A stretch of DNA of 64,000 bases from Glandiceps talaboti (GCF_964340395.1 NC_135549.1:16082342-16146341), one strand, 5' to 3'. Shown: positions 12,121-24,876, numbered from the stretch's first letter. A program made the numbers and translations. The notes: generated from the letters alone by a model not told the origin.

Positions 12121-13498
12121 TATGTTTATGCTTTACTCAAGTTAGAATTTCTAACCAAGGGTACACACATCAAAGATTTTAGACACAAGCTAATGTAACG
12201 AAGTTCGTCTTTCTCTGGGGGTACATCCGAACGAATTTACATGTAATATTTTCAACAACCAGGATACGGCAAACATCAGAATATCTTAGAAGAAAGGCAG
12301 CAAAGAATCGGAAGTTATTATTAGTAAATATGCTCTTAGAGTAAAATGAAGATGTTTGAATGGGAAAGAGTTAACGAGACAAATTCAGCTACATAGCTTG
12401 TAAATATTTATATACTAGTTGTAAATCATAGTGATGTTTATCTTCGTCTTACTAACTCGTAGTCAACATATCATCCTGTTGCCATTACTCAAATAAGGTT
12501 CAAACTATGCCCTCAGAGCAGTACGCCACATCCGTGAATGTGTTTTGTTTACCCCAACTACACCAATGGCAAACGTACAGCAACGAAGGGGCAAAGTAAA
12601 GCCGTGGTTATTCTTTCGATTCGGTGGTAAACTTGATGTATATGTGCCTGTTGATAATACGATTGAGAAACAAACAGTCCCCTTTCATTTTGCCTTTAGT
12701 ACAGATTCAAACAACACCGTGTAAGAGGAGTGCGCGAAACGATTGACCTTATCAAAGGTGTTTAAATTCAAACTGACGGAAATTTGCCTGTAGGTAAGAA
12801 CATGAACTAGTTTGGTGATTTAAAAAAAAGTTGTAATCTTGCGTTGAATATTTGATGGTAAATTCACAAATAAATGATCACGACATATGTCTCTTATAGC
12901 ACCATGAACCTGAACCTCAGAATCAGCAAACAGTAAATCTTGGACTTGTCAACTTGAACTAAATCAATACGTTAATATATACTCATGTCAAGTCATAGCA
13001 TTGAAATTTCCTTGTGTCACACACTCAAAGTAGGATTGATAATAGTTTCCTCAACGAACCAAAAAAACTACGTTGTAGTATCCATTGTATTGATTAAGAA
13101 GACAATGACCTTTCATTAAATAAGTTGTGTTTCCTCATATTATGAATGAAATACTTTGTTCAAAGCATCATAATCAATGCCACATTAACGCTATCATGAC
13201 TCAGGCTGATGAAGCAGATGCCAGTTTTTGTTTTTTTTAAAAAACAGTACTACCTGATGGTGTACTAATGAGCTATGTTATATAACATATGTTTATTTTG
13301 CATTTACAAACATGCCTTGGTGGAGCCCATGACTTTGTACAGTTACAATTTCTCTAAAGACACAATAAGCAAGTCTCCCGCGTCGAACACTCATCTTAAT
13401 AATTCATAATCTGAATTTTATGACAAATAAATATGACATCCATTTAGTTAATCTATCGTGAAAGTTACTAAATAAAGCGATGTACGTATTGAACTATA
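12121..13498. other. Gene-free intergenic sequence
   Basis: No recognised gene, RNA or tandem repeat. Ordinary AT-rich sequence. Confidence 0.5.
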
Positions 13499-13784
13499 GT
13501 ATCTGACATCTGTGCCAGGTTTGGTTGAAATTGGTATGTGTCACAATGTTCACCACATATGACACTATATTGCACAGCCCTGCATAAATGGCGTTTTAAT
13601 AGATCCTACCACACATTCATTGGTAACTGACGTAATATTTCAGTGTCAAGTCATTTTGCTTTGTCTTGTAGAAAGTAAAATGGTGGAAAGGGATAAATGA
13701 AAGGTGTGGCTGCTCTCTCAGCACTTGCATGTCAGATGTGCACATACACTTTGAACACTTTTTGGTTATTTGGCATTGAACATA

Positions 13785-13797
13785 GGGTCAAAGGTCA
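13785..13797 (+). promoter_or_regulatory. DR1-type nuclear-receptor motif inside repeat
   Basis: GGGTCA-A-AGGTCA is a near-perfect direct repeat of nuclear-receptor half-sites with 1-nt spacing, the arrangement bound by RXR/HNF4-type receptors. It lies in repeat DNA; activity is unproven. Confidence 0.4.
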
Positions 13798-14382
13798 AAT
13801 CCTCATAAGAAAACTCGATATGAATAATGTGGATGTAGACACTCAAATAACATCTCTATCTACTAGTATTAAGCTTCCAGAGGTGTACAAAATCTGAATT
13901 GTTTAATATGACAAATGTTGCCAGTACGTCATTCAGCCATTATCGCGAAGGTCGCAAAAAGTGATGTGCATAATTATGTAGATTACTGTATCTGACATTT
14001 GTGCCAGGTTTGATTGAACTTGACCCATGCATGTCAGATGTGTACATACTTACTTTGAACAGTTTGGTTGTTTGACCTTGAATACAGAGGTCAAGGTTAA
14101 ATGTCAACGTCTCATTAGAAGGCTCAATATGAACAATATAGGTGTAGACACTCAAAGGAGGCCTCTATTTATTAAGGTTCCAAGTAGTGGGCGAAATGTG
14201 AATTCTTACAATTCTGGCCGCCATTCGACCATTGCTAATGGCGTGGAAAAGTAAAATCTATACATATAATATCTGGACTACTGTATCTGCCGTTTATGAC
14301 ATGTTTGCATTGAATTGGCATATGCATGTCAGATTTGTACACATACACTTTGAAATCTTTGGTTATTTGACTTTGAACATAG

Positions 14383-14406
14383 GGGTCAGGGTCAAAGGTC
14401 AAGGTC
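14383..14406 (+). promoter_or_regulatory. Cluster of four AGGTCA-like half-sites inside repeat
   Basis: GGGTCA, GGGTCA, A, AGGTCA and a partial AGGTC follow one another, giving overlapping DR0 and DR1 arrangements. It occupies the same place in its repeat unit as the motif at 13785. Binding is only inferred from the motif. Confidence 0.4.
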
Positions 14407-14565
14407 TCAGTAGTAATTTCATCATAGACAAATTAAATATGGATGTAGACACTCAGCTGAGATCGAGTAAGCTTTCAGGGTTAGTAGGCAAATCTGAATT
14501 TTTACGACAAACATGGTCGCTATTTGGTTATTACGGCGAGGGTCGCGAAACAAACTGATGCTGAC

Positions 14566-15510
14566 TATGGTAGTATCTAATAACAATAATGGGTTGATAC
14601 TATCAAAATATATACTAGTATAACAAAACTTTTTATTAGAAAAGACGAAACAAATTTTTGAATCGAAGTTTGAACTATTGTTTGACAATGTAATTCGTGG
14701 CTGAAAACATTTATGTTATCAAACCCTTCTATACAAACGACCGTTGTCGATAACCATGATGTACAAGATCAAAAGGGATTGGTTGATTTGTCATTCTAAC
14801 ATTCCGTCCAACAAACCCATTTCGTGAAATTAGTGTTATTCTGTCTATGAAATTGCTTCAGAATTTATTCTAGAAATGACCTGAATTTATCGGACCGAGT
14901 ATCACCCAAAGTGTTGTACAATATGCATAATTTTAATAAACCATGACGTGGATTGTCAATGTTATTATTGTGGCTAGTTCTTTTAAACGAACAATTATTC
15001 CTGTTTAAACCATGTTACAATTAAAAAAGGCTAAAAATACATACAAGAGTAGCAGGGCTAGTGGACCATTAATCCAATAACTATGATGTGTTTCTCCGGT
15101 CACTTGGAACGCCTTGAATGAAGAAACTCATAAAGCCATCATTTATTGATAATTGTTGTATATCCACTCATGTACATGTGGTTGTCTCATCATCATCATC
15201 ATCATCAACAAGAAGTTATTAGATGTATATACTAATCAAGCATTAATATGGTTAAGAAAAGTATCATTTTTCCAATTTTTTTAAGTAGATAATTTCATGC
15301 ATATTTTAGTAATTGGAATTCAAAGAGATATAGATCTATAGTAACTTGGATGCGACAATTGTTGGGAGTTGTGTGGTCCCCTGTAATGTCCTGCAGTACT
15401 GTATACAACAATTTGCCGACTTGCTTCTGCATAGTCATGCCATTGTCCTTTGTGTGGTGTCAGTAATTTAATACACAACTGATGCTATTTTGTGTATATA
15501 AATATTGTAG
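14566..15510. other. Gene-free sequence with (ATC)n tract
   Basis: A short (ATC)7-like tract lies near 15187-15207. Nothing else recognised. Confidence 0.5.
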
Positions 15511-15775
15511 GGCACTGAAAATTAAATTTGTATAACCTATGGTACTAAATTCAGATAGTGTGCTGACATTTAATAGGGTGCTTGAATTTGGTATCGTAAA
15601 CCCAGTGGCACTAGGTACAAAGTAAGTTAGGGTACGGGTGCTGACATTGGACATTGTGAACCAAATGGTGCCATATGCAGAATGCGCTTTAAAAAAGGTG
15701 CTGAAATTTTACATTGTTAATCAAATAGCGCCAAATACAGAATGTGTAAGGGTGCTGAAATTTGATATCGCCAAC
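15511..15775. repeat. Degenerate minisatellite, ~55-75-bp units x ~4
   Basis: Repeated blocks GGTGCTGAAATTT / GGTGCTGACATT, then ACATTGTGAACC or ATCGTAAACC, then (G)GCACTA/GCGCCAAATACAGAATG. The last three units are the clearest. The frames at 15460-15654 and 15638-15895 run through this repeat and are not considered genes. Confidence 0.7.
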
Positions 15776-18700
15776 AACAGAAGCAGTACAAGATTTCTGA
15801 CTACTCAAACATGCTATCTTCTCTTCGTTATATCTAATCGTACACGTGTATGTAATACACTTTTACAGGTCGGATTCTTTAGGACTGGACAGTAATTAAC
15901 ACTTTCAATAAACCTGTGACGTCATTCGATCAGAAACGGTGTATGCTCGATTTTACATGTAATTAAGACGCCAGGGGCTAGGATTTCATCACGGAAACGA
16001 ATGTTAGTGGATGAAATGAATAAATGCGCACAAAAAAATATAAAATCTTGCATAAACGCCAGCACTCAGTCCTTAGGGGTATGTACCTGTATGGAGAATT
16101 TGCATGATGGTACACACGTGTGAGCAAAAATGTCATGCTATGTAGTGTGATCTAATGTGGTTATGAGAAAAATATTTGTCATATTTCACATGATTCTTTC
16201 AGATATGAGATGTTTGAGGTCACACGTTTTGTAAAAGCAGAGAGAGAATACATCTATCAGACCACCATGTGCACTAGTGTCGTATAGTAATGTCTGATAT
16301 CAAATGAATGCAACACAATATTGAGTTGATCTCGTGTTTCTGACAATGACGCCATTCAGTGTCACAGTTGCCGAGTATAGGTATGAGTCAAAAGGTCACG
16401 CGAGAGTTTGTGACTATATTGGTTAGTGCTATACCTTAATAATCGTTCATGTTCATGTTTTAGTCTTACAAAATCATGGATATGTGTGCAGCTGTCAGCT
16501 GTGATACTACATGTACTGTTTAAATTCATTTGATACTAGTTCGTAATCACCTTTTTATCATATAACAACCAGACGGTGTAAGTTTAAACTAATGTTGACG
16601 TCAAAATATTGTAAATAAGTATTCATACCATATATGCAAATTATGGGGAATAAAGTCTACTGTTACATCACATATTTTGTTAGCATGAGAAAAAAGAGAC
16701 CTTGCATCGTTATCGTACAAAGATCTGGTTGAAGCTTATGTCAGTCATTTAATTTTTCGACAAGTGAAGCCATGGATATTTAACTGAGTAATAAGATGTT
16801 GTTTCTCCTTCCGCAATACAATAACCCCAGTTAGAATTACACAAAGAGGTTTTTAAGAAATGTCAGCTTGGTACCTGACCGCTATCAGATCATTGTATAC
16901 TCCAGACAGTGATAGGTCTGCTATGAAAATATTAACAGCTTAGTCTCCAGTAGATTGACATCGGTCCCTTTGATTTGCAATATGTTGACGTGCGTGGAAA
17001 GTGTTTGAAGCTTTTACTTGTAATTAGTAACCGCCGTGTGCCTAATAGCCCGTGTATTATTTCACCTTCTGGTGTTCCACATATAGCTTTCAGCTATTGG
17101 TGATATACGATGATGTCCGATCGGACAACAATGTGGAATGTTTTTTTTTTGGTTGGCCGCCATTTATGTCAAAGAAAACGATACCAGGATCTCAATTAAT
17201 CATACCCAAAGTAGACAGCAAAACATCGGCAACTGTTTCTTCATTTCCCAAATGCACCATCATAAGTTATGAGCTAATTAAAGAAAATATAATGATTATA
17301 TTTATGACTGAAAAGCTTTCAAAAGCATCAACTTGTTCAGATGACAAATTGCTGGCAATTATGTCAATGGACCTAAAAAGCAGTATCATATGTTTCTATG
17401 TGATGTGATATGTCAATACGGGAGTCAGTTGATGTCGACAACTTGTAATATATTGATCATTGCTGATAAATCATACGGGGGCGATACTTTAAGATATCAA
17501 TTAAAAGGTTTATTTTCGATTCAGACAATGGTCAAATACATTTTCAATCGCTGTAAAGTTTATTGAATTGTCATATGAGTGAATGTAAACAAAGGTAAAG
17601 CAATGCATTGTTGATATTATACTACATGGTGGACATGTCCCGGCTTTTGATAGAGAGATTGTATTAACTTTGTAGCATAATCCCCCTGAATACTATTTGT
17701 ATTCACATGCCAAATGGGTCTTTATATAAGTATATGCTATTATACATTTAACTAAAATCGATAAATGACATTTGTACTAAATCTTTGGCAATCTGCTATT
17801 AACCCTGCTCAACACGAGTCAAATTTCTGGTACTAGTAATTCATGAGGTCCGTACGTGCTTCAATTCTAGTATCATTTATCAACATTTATTTATAGGTTT
17901 GAATGGCATACTATGTCGTTACTGATAATAATTTGCGTACGTTACCCTTGCGGCTATGCTGTTTAAGTTTCGCCGCAGTGACATTATTGATTTTGTTAAA
18001 ATCGTTTAACAAATATTAGCACCTTATAACTTGTGGAACGGACGGATGAAAACTCTACAGACAGTCACTGCTGCAGTGTCCGTTAGACATATTGCGTGCG
18101 TAGCAAACATGAATACTGCCTAAAGGCATTTGCAAGTCAATCCATAGCACTGATTTTACTCGATAAAAGTAAATTCATCATTCGTATTGTCTGCATGCGG
18201 CAAATGTCAGTATCCCACCACTTTATCACAATGGTAGTACCAGGATACATGTACGTAAGTTTGTGACGTCACAATCCTGTATATTCATTTGCATATACGG
18301 CTATATAGAGAAGCCATTTTTAAATTCTCTAAGCAAATTTTCAAGGAACTATGTAAACGTTTTTCGACCTCCAAATCAAGCACTGCACTACCATCTACAA
18401 AAATAGAAGTAATGGGGTTTTTTACATTATGTACCTCAAAAAATGTAAACCGGGTGACCAGGAGTTTACTTTTCGCCAGCTGCGTCTGAAATATACGTAA
18501 CGTCATTTATCCACTGTTATCAATCTTTAAAACAATCACATAATGTGCTCTTAGTATCAAGGTACTCGATTTGATTAGTTTACATTTACTTATTGTTTGT
18601 CTCACATGTGCATTTCAGATTTAATTTTTACTGTTGCTGCTTTTGTTTCATTTCATTTTCTGTATGTGGGAAATAAATTGCATTCACACACTTCATGAAT

Positions 18701-20320
18701 ATGTATGACAAGACATGACATTTTGATGTGATTCCGAGCGAAAACAATGCGTTGGTCAGGATGTTTTCTGTGTGAATTCCACTGATTTACGAGCCAGTCG
18801 TGATCTTACGGTAACCTGTCGGACTGTCATAATATAATGGGCCCTGAATCGTTGGGTGATAAAAATAAAACGCGGCAAAATATATCCACAGACCGAATAG
18901 TCGATTACTCCTTTGTGTTGTCTCTGCAATGGTTACCGCTGAAAACATGGACATCTGAAAGAACAAAAATATAAAAATACCATTCTGTCGTAGACAACAA
19001 CAATGTTGATGTTTCTACAAGGTGTGACATTAAAGTATTTCAAATTTTCCAATTTTTCACTCATTTTACGACATCACTCAATAATAGTTTTAAAAACGTT
19101 TCTTGTAAATATTCCTCGTATTATCGTTCGTGGTTTTTTCTGAGTTCTCTCTTCTTTTTGACGCTCATTCCATCTACAGTCTATTTCTGTCGTGGATTCG
19201 TACCCTTACTTTTCATATGTTGTTTGTCCTTCTCGCGTACGTCATACTGCATGACAGGTGACACGTTATCTTAAATCCTGAGAGTAATTTGTTCAGTTCT
19301 AGAGCGAGAACATGTCAATGGCCATCAACTGATGGTCTTTATTTTCAATGAAAGCTGCATATTACTATAAATTATTAGTTATTGAGTCAACACAATCTAT
19401 AATATGTCCTGCTTCCGTTTGTCATATCGATTTCACTTCTCTTTCACAGATTAGGAAATTAATTTTCGCCACCGATAGTTTCAAGTCGTTAAAATAATAC
19501 GTATATAAATTAAAGTATGTCTTAGCAAACATGGTTGTTCCTGTATGTGGGTGCGTCTGTCTTTTGTATGGAAATGAGGTGAACTGGTGAATAACGGTGT
19601 TCATATGATATGATTATAACATATAGAGACTTGTACTTAAATTACATCACGGCACTAGCAATAACAACGGTTCATGAATTTTGATGAAGACTTCTGTTAC
19701 TACAGTTCCTCTACGAGTCATTGGTAACTAGTTCACTCAGTGAATCACACTCACGAGAGATACTCCAGAATCACTGTAAATTGACCAACAAGATACTGCT
19801 TGCAAGAAGATTTATTTGGTAGATTAACACAGAGATCAGATCAGATATTCACCTCCTAGCATCATAAAATGTAGCCCTTATATATATTACAGAAATCACA
19901 TCTACAAAACATATTCAAAACATATTACAATTCATATTGTACGCATTCAGTCCTTCCGATTGGATTAAATCTCACAACCGCTTTATGTACCCGTATATCT
20001 CTGACGCCGAATTTATTTATAATATTAATTTATTCTTTAGAGAAATGTCTCATTAACTCTTCTTTTGTCTTTAGTCTTTCGTCAGGCCCTGAATGTGACC
20101 CGCTTATATATAATATTGAAGATCATTTCATTTCTATTGTACTAATATAGGACATATGGTCAACTGGACATCAAGCTATTTATGTGATCTTTCTGCAAGT
20201 CATTCCTCATCAAGAAACAGTGGATTCAAATTAGTACGAAGCTCTATATTAGGTTTTCAGTATGTTTGAATTATGCTGATATTTATGGTTGTTAACACTA
20301 TGTGACATTTCCATCCACCG
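15776..20320. other. Gene-free intergenic sequence
   Basis: About 4.5 kb in which I find no convincing gene, RNA or tandem repeat. The longest frame (17052-17408, plus strand, 118 codons) has no recognisable domain, no supporting splice context and noise-like composition, so it is not called. Confidence 0.5.
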
Positions 20321-20326
20321 CTCGCG

Positions 20327-20366
<40 letters not shown>

Positions 20367-20367
20367 T

Positions 20368-20400
<33 letters not shown>

Positions 20401-20472
20401 TACATACATACATACATACATACATACATACATACATACATACGTATACATACATACATACATACATACATA
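20321..20472. repeat. Compound microsatellite (CG)n (CA)n (TACA)n
   Basis: A CGCGCG run passes into (CA)n, then (CATA)n, (CA)n and (CATA)n again, with one CGTA variant near 20444. Reading frames of His-Thr-Tyr-Ile or Cys-Met-Tyr-Val here are repeat by-products. Confidence 0.95.
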
Positions 20473-21424
20473 CTTCCTTAAATGTGTCATTTGACACCAT
20501 CTTCTGTACAAGAAAGTCCACTTTTTCAACTTATGCAACTTCAACAGGTGTCATCGTCAGTGGAATTGGTTAAATGTGATGAATTTAGAAGCCTTTGCCT
20601 ACAACCAATTAATTAAGGCATTGTGGATTTTCCTTTTTAACGATTTAATAGAGTCAATATCCTTTTGCATTTTTTCTTGCGACTCTTCTAGTTTTTCCCA
20701 GTCAAAGACATCCGGCAGGAGACGATTTCGTCAACCAACTTTCCTGTGGGAAACCAAACCCGTTCAGGGGTTATTGTCTTACTGTGTATAGCCTGTTGCT
20801 GTATTTGTCTTAAAACCAACCCACTGAAAACGGGGTCTGTTGTAATTTCTCAACAGCAATCGTATGGAATCTGCCTTCCCATGACATAAACATCCTGTGA
20901 AAGATTCAATCTACGGACTAGAATTTCATCGTGTACTTAGTATGTTAAACCACAGCTGGAAACAGTTCACCCACAGCTATGTGCAATGTAAGCCCAGACA
21001 AACATTCTCACACCGACTGTCTATAAAGTCCAAGAATGTTTGTCTTAGACCAATCCGTCCCAATGAGTCGTATAGCTTGAAGAGCGATTAATATAACTGT
21101 TGGCGAACCGATCCTAAGTCACGTACACGTACATATATTGTAAATCGAACTGCACTCATTCAGGGCATGCCCTCCAACAAATGTAATCGTTTGTTAAGAT
21201 ATTTTGCACGTTGTGCTTGAGACAGTTCTAGAATGTGTAAATATGTTTACACGCTGTGTAATGGCGTATGGATATTACCTGAAATTGCTCTTCGTAGAAA
21301 ATGAAAATGGGTCAGAGCAATTGTTCTTCGTAGAAATTAAAAATATTTCCAGATGAGTAATGCGCCACAGACGAATACTAATGAGTTAGGGATACACACA
21401 TTTTTAAAACACCTTGAGAACTTA
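20473..21424. other. Gene-free sequence containing a hairpin
   Basis: No gene recognised. It contains the hairpin at 20996-21045 and a small direct repeat of CTCTTCGTAGAAA-type sequence near 21288 and 21326. Confidence 0.5.
20996..21045. repeat. 50-nt inverted repeat, 13-bp perfect arms
   Basis: AGACAAACATTCT (20996-21008) and its exact reverse complement AGAATGTTTGTCT (21033-21045) flank 24 nt, inside which GACT and AGTC can extend the stem. Function unknown. Confidence 0.8.
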
Positions 21425-22134
21425 GGGAGCCTTCAGTAATTACGAGGGGGGCGGGGAATTAGGAGGTGGGTTACTTTTTACAAATCGGTCCTCGGGGAGG
21501 GTCATAATTCAGAAAATGGAAATTGAGGAGGGTCACATTTTACCTTGACTAATTTTGCTTTGTTTATTTTGTGATTTTGGCATAATCCCACCGCTGCCAC
21601 CATTGTAAGGTAATATCATAACATATCAGTGAAATGCAGTGAACTATAAACTGTAAGTTTGTAGTGTGAGAAGAGAAGCAGGTCTCACAGTAGTAAAGGG
21701 GAAGAGTGTGGCAAGATATTGGGAATAATGTGGTGAAGAGCTTCGAGGAGATGTTGACCTCGGTCCTGGGGTTGTCGGTTGTACGCTCATCTAGTCTTTG
21801 GGGGTTCTGGCCTTCAGCTGAGACAATTAGTTCTAAACGCAAGTATTCCAAACTCGTTGTGGCGGTAGAGGGAAACAACAAATGCCTTTACAAAACGATC
21901 GAAGTAGTGGGGTCTTACTACAGGAAAATTCCATGTCTCTAGTGGGATTCGAACCCAGGACCTTCTAACTACTACTCTTGAGGTGTACGTGTAACAGCCA
22001 TGCCACAGGGTTAACATGTGTTGTTGTTGTATTCAAATATTTGAACAGGGGAGGGTCATATTGTAGAGAAAGGAAATTGAGGGAGGGTCGCTTTTTAGAA
22101 CAATGGACTAGGGAGATGATCACTGAAGGCTCCC
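21425..22134. mobile_element. PIF/Harbinger-like non-autonomous element with TTA target duplication
   Basis: The left end GGGAGCCTTCAGTAATTA (21425) and right end TGATCACTGAAGGCTCCC (to 22134) are inverted repeats differing at two positions. TTA is directly repeated on both sides (21422-21424 and 22135-22137), the 3-bp duplication typical of PIF/Harbinger elements. Next to each end is a G-rich subterminal block (GGGGAGGGTCATA at about 21495 and 22047). The 710-bp body encodes no transposase. A tRNA-derived SINE-like sequence occupies the middle (separate entry), so the original element was shorter. Confidence 0.75.
21560..22020 (-). mobile_element. tRNA-derived SINE-like insertion
   Basis: On the minus strand the head has a perfect B box GGTTCGAATCC (21945-21955) and, 51 nt upstream, an A-box-like TGGCATGGCTGT (21994-22005, two deviations from the consensus). 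The flanking 7-nt ends do not form a tRNA acceptor stem, so this is not a functional tRNA. The sequence downstream of the head (toward 21560) has no match to the surrounding G-rich element and may be the SINE body; its end is uncertain. It interrupts the PIF/Harbinger-like element. Confidence 0.55.
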
Positions 22135-22370
22135 TTACACTGGAATTAATTCATCTGTTCACTATGGTCTTTGGTTTGCCGAAGAGAAAAAAAGGCATTC
22201 CCATACATTCGTAATATATATGCATTTCAAAACCAAAACCCACGAAGAGCATCTAGTTTCACGACAAGGAAGTCTCTGGTTTCTGAATAGTAATTTCACC
22301 AATTATAACGACGAATGTTCATTTTTTCACAGGGGATCTTTTTCACGAATAAAATAATATAAAACACAAC

Positions 22371-22371
22371 T

Positions 22372-22461
<90 letters not shown>
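22371..22461. repeat. (TA)n microsatellite, ~90 bp
   Basis: Nearly pure TA dinucleotides with a single CATA interruption near the left edge. Poly-Tyr-Ile frames over it are repeat by-products. Confidence 0.95.
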
Positions 22462-22463
<2 letters not shown>

Positions 22464-24396
22464 AACAAACACAAGACACAAATCATGAAAATTAGAACTG
22501 TTTAGACTTTTCAGTGTTATTTTAATTTTTGTCAAGTCCACTCTGCTGTTATTACGTTTGTTTATATCCCATTTGTAATTTGTTCTTTCAATATGGCTAT
22601 GCCCTGTTGGTGATCGCAAAAGTCAGACATTTTAATAAACAGAACTAGTGAGAAGCTAGAGGCTTGCACAAATGTCTATAACACGATATGGTTTCCCGTG
22701 AACCATCAACTCAGCTGTCTTTCATTATACATGCGGTCTTCCGGAAACAGGCATTTGACGCTGCGGGGTAATGATACGATTGATGCCGAGTCTTTACATT
22801 CATTTTATTTGCAATTCAACATATTATGCCAACACTTGTGATTTTAATCTCTGTTTATTTCCATGTTATTGCAAGCTGTTTAATACAATGCCCATGACGC
22901 GCCAATTAAAACAAATAAAAAAATGTATCGTATGTTACCGAGTTACCAAACTAGGGCGAAATGAACTGTCAAACTTAAAAGTGTCACACAGTCTGTATTA
23001 AACGATCAAGCAAGGACCCATTTTCGACTCATGTCAATGTACACATTACACAACACTAAAATAACTGAAACTATATTATTCGTGAGAAAGTCGGCGTCAC
23101 ACATGCATGGTAATAAGGGTTGTTGTGTATGTCCAGAGAGTATTGGTAACAGAGCCTGCAGTATTTTGCGAATATATTTTTGTAACCAATATATTATGAC
23201 GTCACAATGACATTTTTTATGTTACATCTGAGCACCCGGGGATAAACACCACCACAACCTGTTTTAGTTGTTGGAAATAATGCAAGGATATTTCACTGTG
23301 AAAGACAGGTGCAACGCCACAAACCATAAATTACGTAGTGTTTCCCTTGACACTCAACTAAACATCACCAAATTGTTAGGCGACATTTCTACCATTATTT
23401 ACACATCAAAGGAGGATACACATTGCCATACGTGCACATAACAGATGAATCTAAGCATATGGTGTACAATTATGAAAATGTAATTTATTAGTATCGCCTA
23501 TTGGCAATGAAAATGAAGTTACATATAAAATATAGACACCTATATAATAAAGTGTAGCCAACATTACTATTATGTTGTCTTTATACAATTACACCACTTA
23601 CTTTCAATTATTTACAACACGTGCATTACAATACAAACGATGTAACCTTTGACAGCACAGCATGTATTGACAATTTGATGAATGTTCCATAAACATATAA
23701 ACATCATTTTTAAGAGCACTGCATAATATTTGCAGCATGTGTGTGACAAGATTTCGCTGTAAAAGGAGACCCTATTAGTTTACACTCACCAACGCACCCA
23801 CCCCCACCCCCCAAAACGATTCAACAATCTACTATGAATGCTTTTCCCCATAGCCTCTTCAAATAATATTAAGAGGACATCATTGGCTTTAAGGGCTTTA
23901 AATCCAAATACATGAATTTTCAACTTCAACACAATGATGACTTTTTACTTTCAATAACTTTAATAATATGTCTACTACACTATTATTAACGCCGACATTT
24001 TTGATTGAAAAGGTAAATATATTGCCGACATAAAAATGTCGAATTGGTTTAATTGCTAATTGAGGAAATACTATCTAAAACAATCGGGACACTTAAACAG
24101 TTTCTTTATTACATTTAATTTACACGTTATTACGTTTAATTTGCAAAATCTACCAAAACCCATCTGTCTTAATTTGGGTTGCCCTATGACTGAGCAAAGG
24201 TTAGCTCTTCTATGTCACAAAAGATTCACAGAGAGGTATTCAATTTTCAAAATATTTTATTTTCTTATCGGGATTGTCATATCACTCTATAGAACTGACC
24301 AATCAGCTCTCTCAACTCCTACAAGACTTATTAGAAGCTCGACGACGCCTGTACTGATTATTTGTAATATTTGTATTTTAAATGCACATTGACTTC
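22462..24396. other. Gene-free intergenic sequence
   Basis: About 1.9 kb with no gene or tandem repeat recognised. A C-rich patch (CCCACCCCCACCCCCC) lies near 23799-23814. The frame at 24060-24392 has no known domain. Confidence 0.5.
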
Positions 24397-24418
24397 GGGG
24401 GGTGGGTGGGGAGAGGGG
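24397..24418 (+). other. G-quadruplex motif
   Basis: Four G tracts (6, 3, 4 and 4 G) separated by loops T, T and AGA satisfy the canonical G-quadruplex pattern. It stands out in strongly AT-rich DNA. Folding is predicted, not shown. Confidence 0.7.
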
Positions 24419-24600
24419 CTTTCAAGAACGAGATTACGAATTATCTAGAATTGAACTCTTTGCACTTGCACAAATGTTCGCTACATGCTTCAGGTGACAC
24501 ATTTAAATGTAAATTACTTCGTATTGTTCGATGGCAAAGATCAAGATCGGTGATGCTAAGAATAGTGAATGCATACAAGATAATACATTTCTTTTTTTGA

Positions 24601-24876
24601 GGCCATTTGATGCACTTAAACACGTTTAATCATCCGACAAGAATACGTACAAGCGACAGCTTGATTTCACAGATTACAACTCGAGTTTATCAGCCATTTG
24701 GTGCACTTAAAACACGTTAAATCGTCTGACAACAACAGGTGCAAGCGAAAGTCTGTTTTCACAGATTACAACTCAAGTTTATCAGGCATTTGATGCTCTT
24801 AAAACACGCTAAATCATCCGACAACAATAGGTGCAAGCGAAAGTCTGTTTTCACAGATTACTAGTCGAGTTCATCA
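24601..24876. repeat. Tandem repeat, 92-bp unit x 3
   Basis: Three consecutive units start at about 24601, 24693 and 24785. Each begins GCCATTTGATGCACTTAAA or a close variant and ends CACAGATTACAACTCGAG then TTTATCA. Units 2 and 3 are closer to each other than to unit 1. No coding meaning is evident. Confidence 0.9.

Larger units (their letters stand above)
13499..14565. repeat. Tandem trimer of a ~290-bp repeat with AGGTCA motifs
   Basis: Three head-to-tail units, each with (A)CTGTATCTGACATTTGTG-like, CATGTCAGATGTGTACATAC, a GGTCAAAGGTCA-type stretch and a GTAGACACTCA block. Units run roughly 13499-13980, 13984-14275 and 14279-14565; the first carries about 185 bp of extra sequence near 13540-13725. 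A related single unit lies at 62.28-62.55 kb. The core resembles the internal tandem repeats of pearl/Helentron-associated elements. No coding capacity. Confidence 0.75.

Noticed and set aside
17052-17408. 118-codon plus-strand frame as a gene
   Set aside because: No recognisable domain and AT-noise composition. Could still contain an exon, but nothing supports it.
21935-22013. Functional tRNA gene on the minus strand
   Set aside because: The B box is perfect, but the flanking heptamers cannot form an acceptor stem; a SINE head fits better.
21564-22214. Frames at 21564-21881, 21706-21942 and 21978-22214 as genes
   Set aside because: All lie within or over the edge of the non-autonomous DNA element and its tRNA-derived insert.
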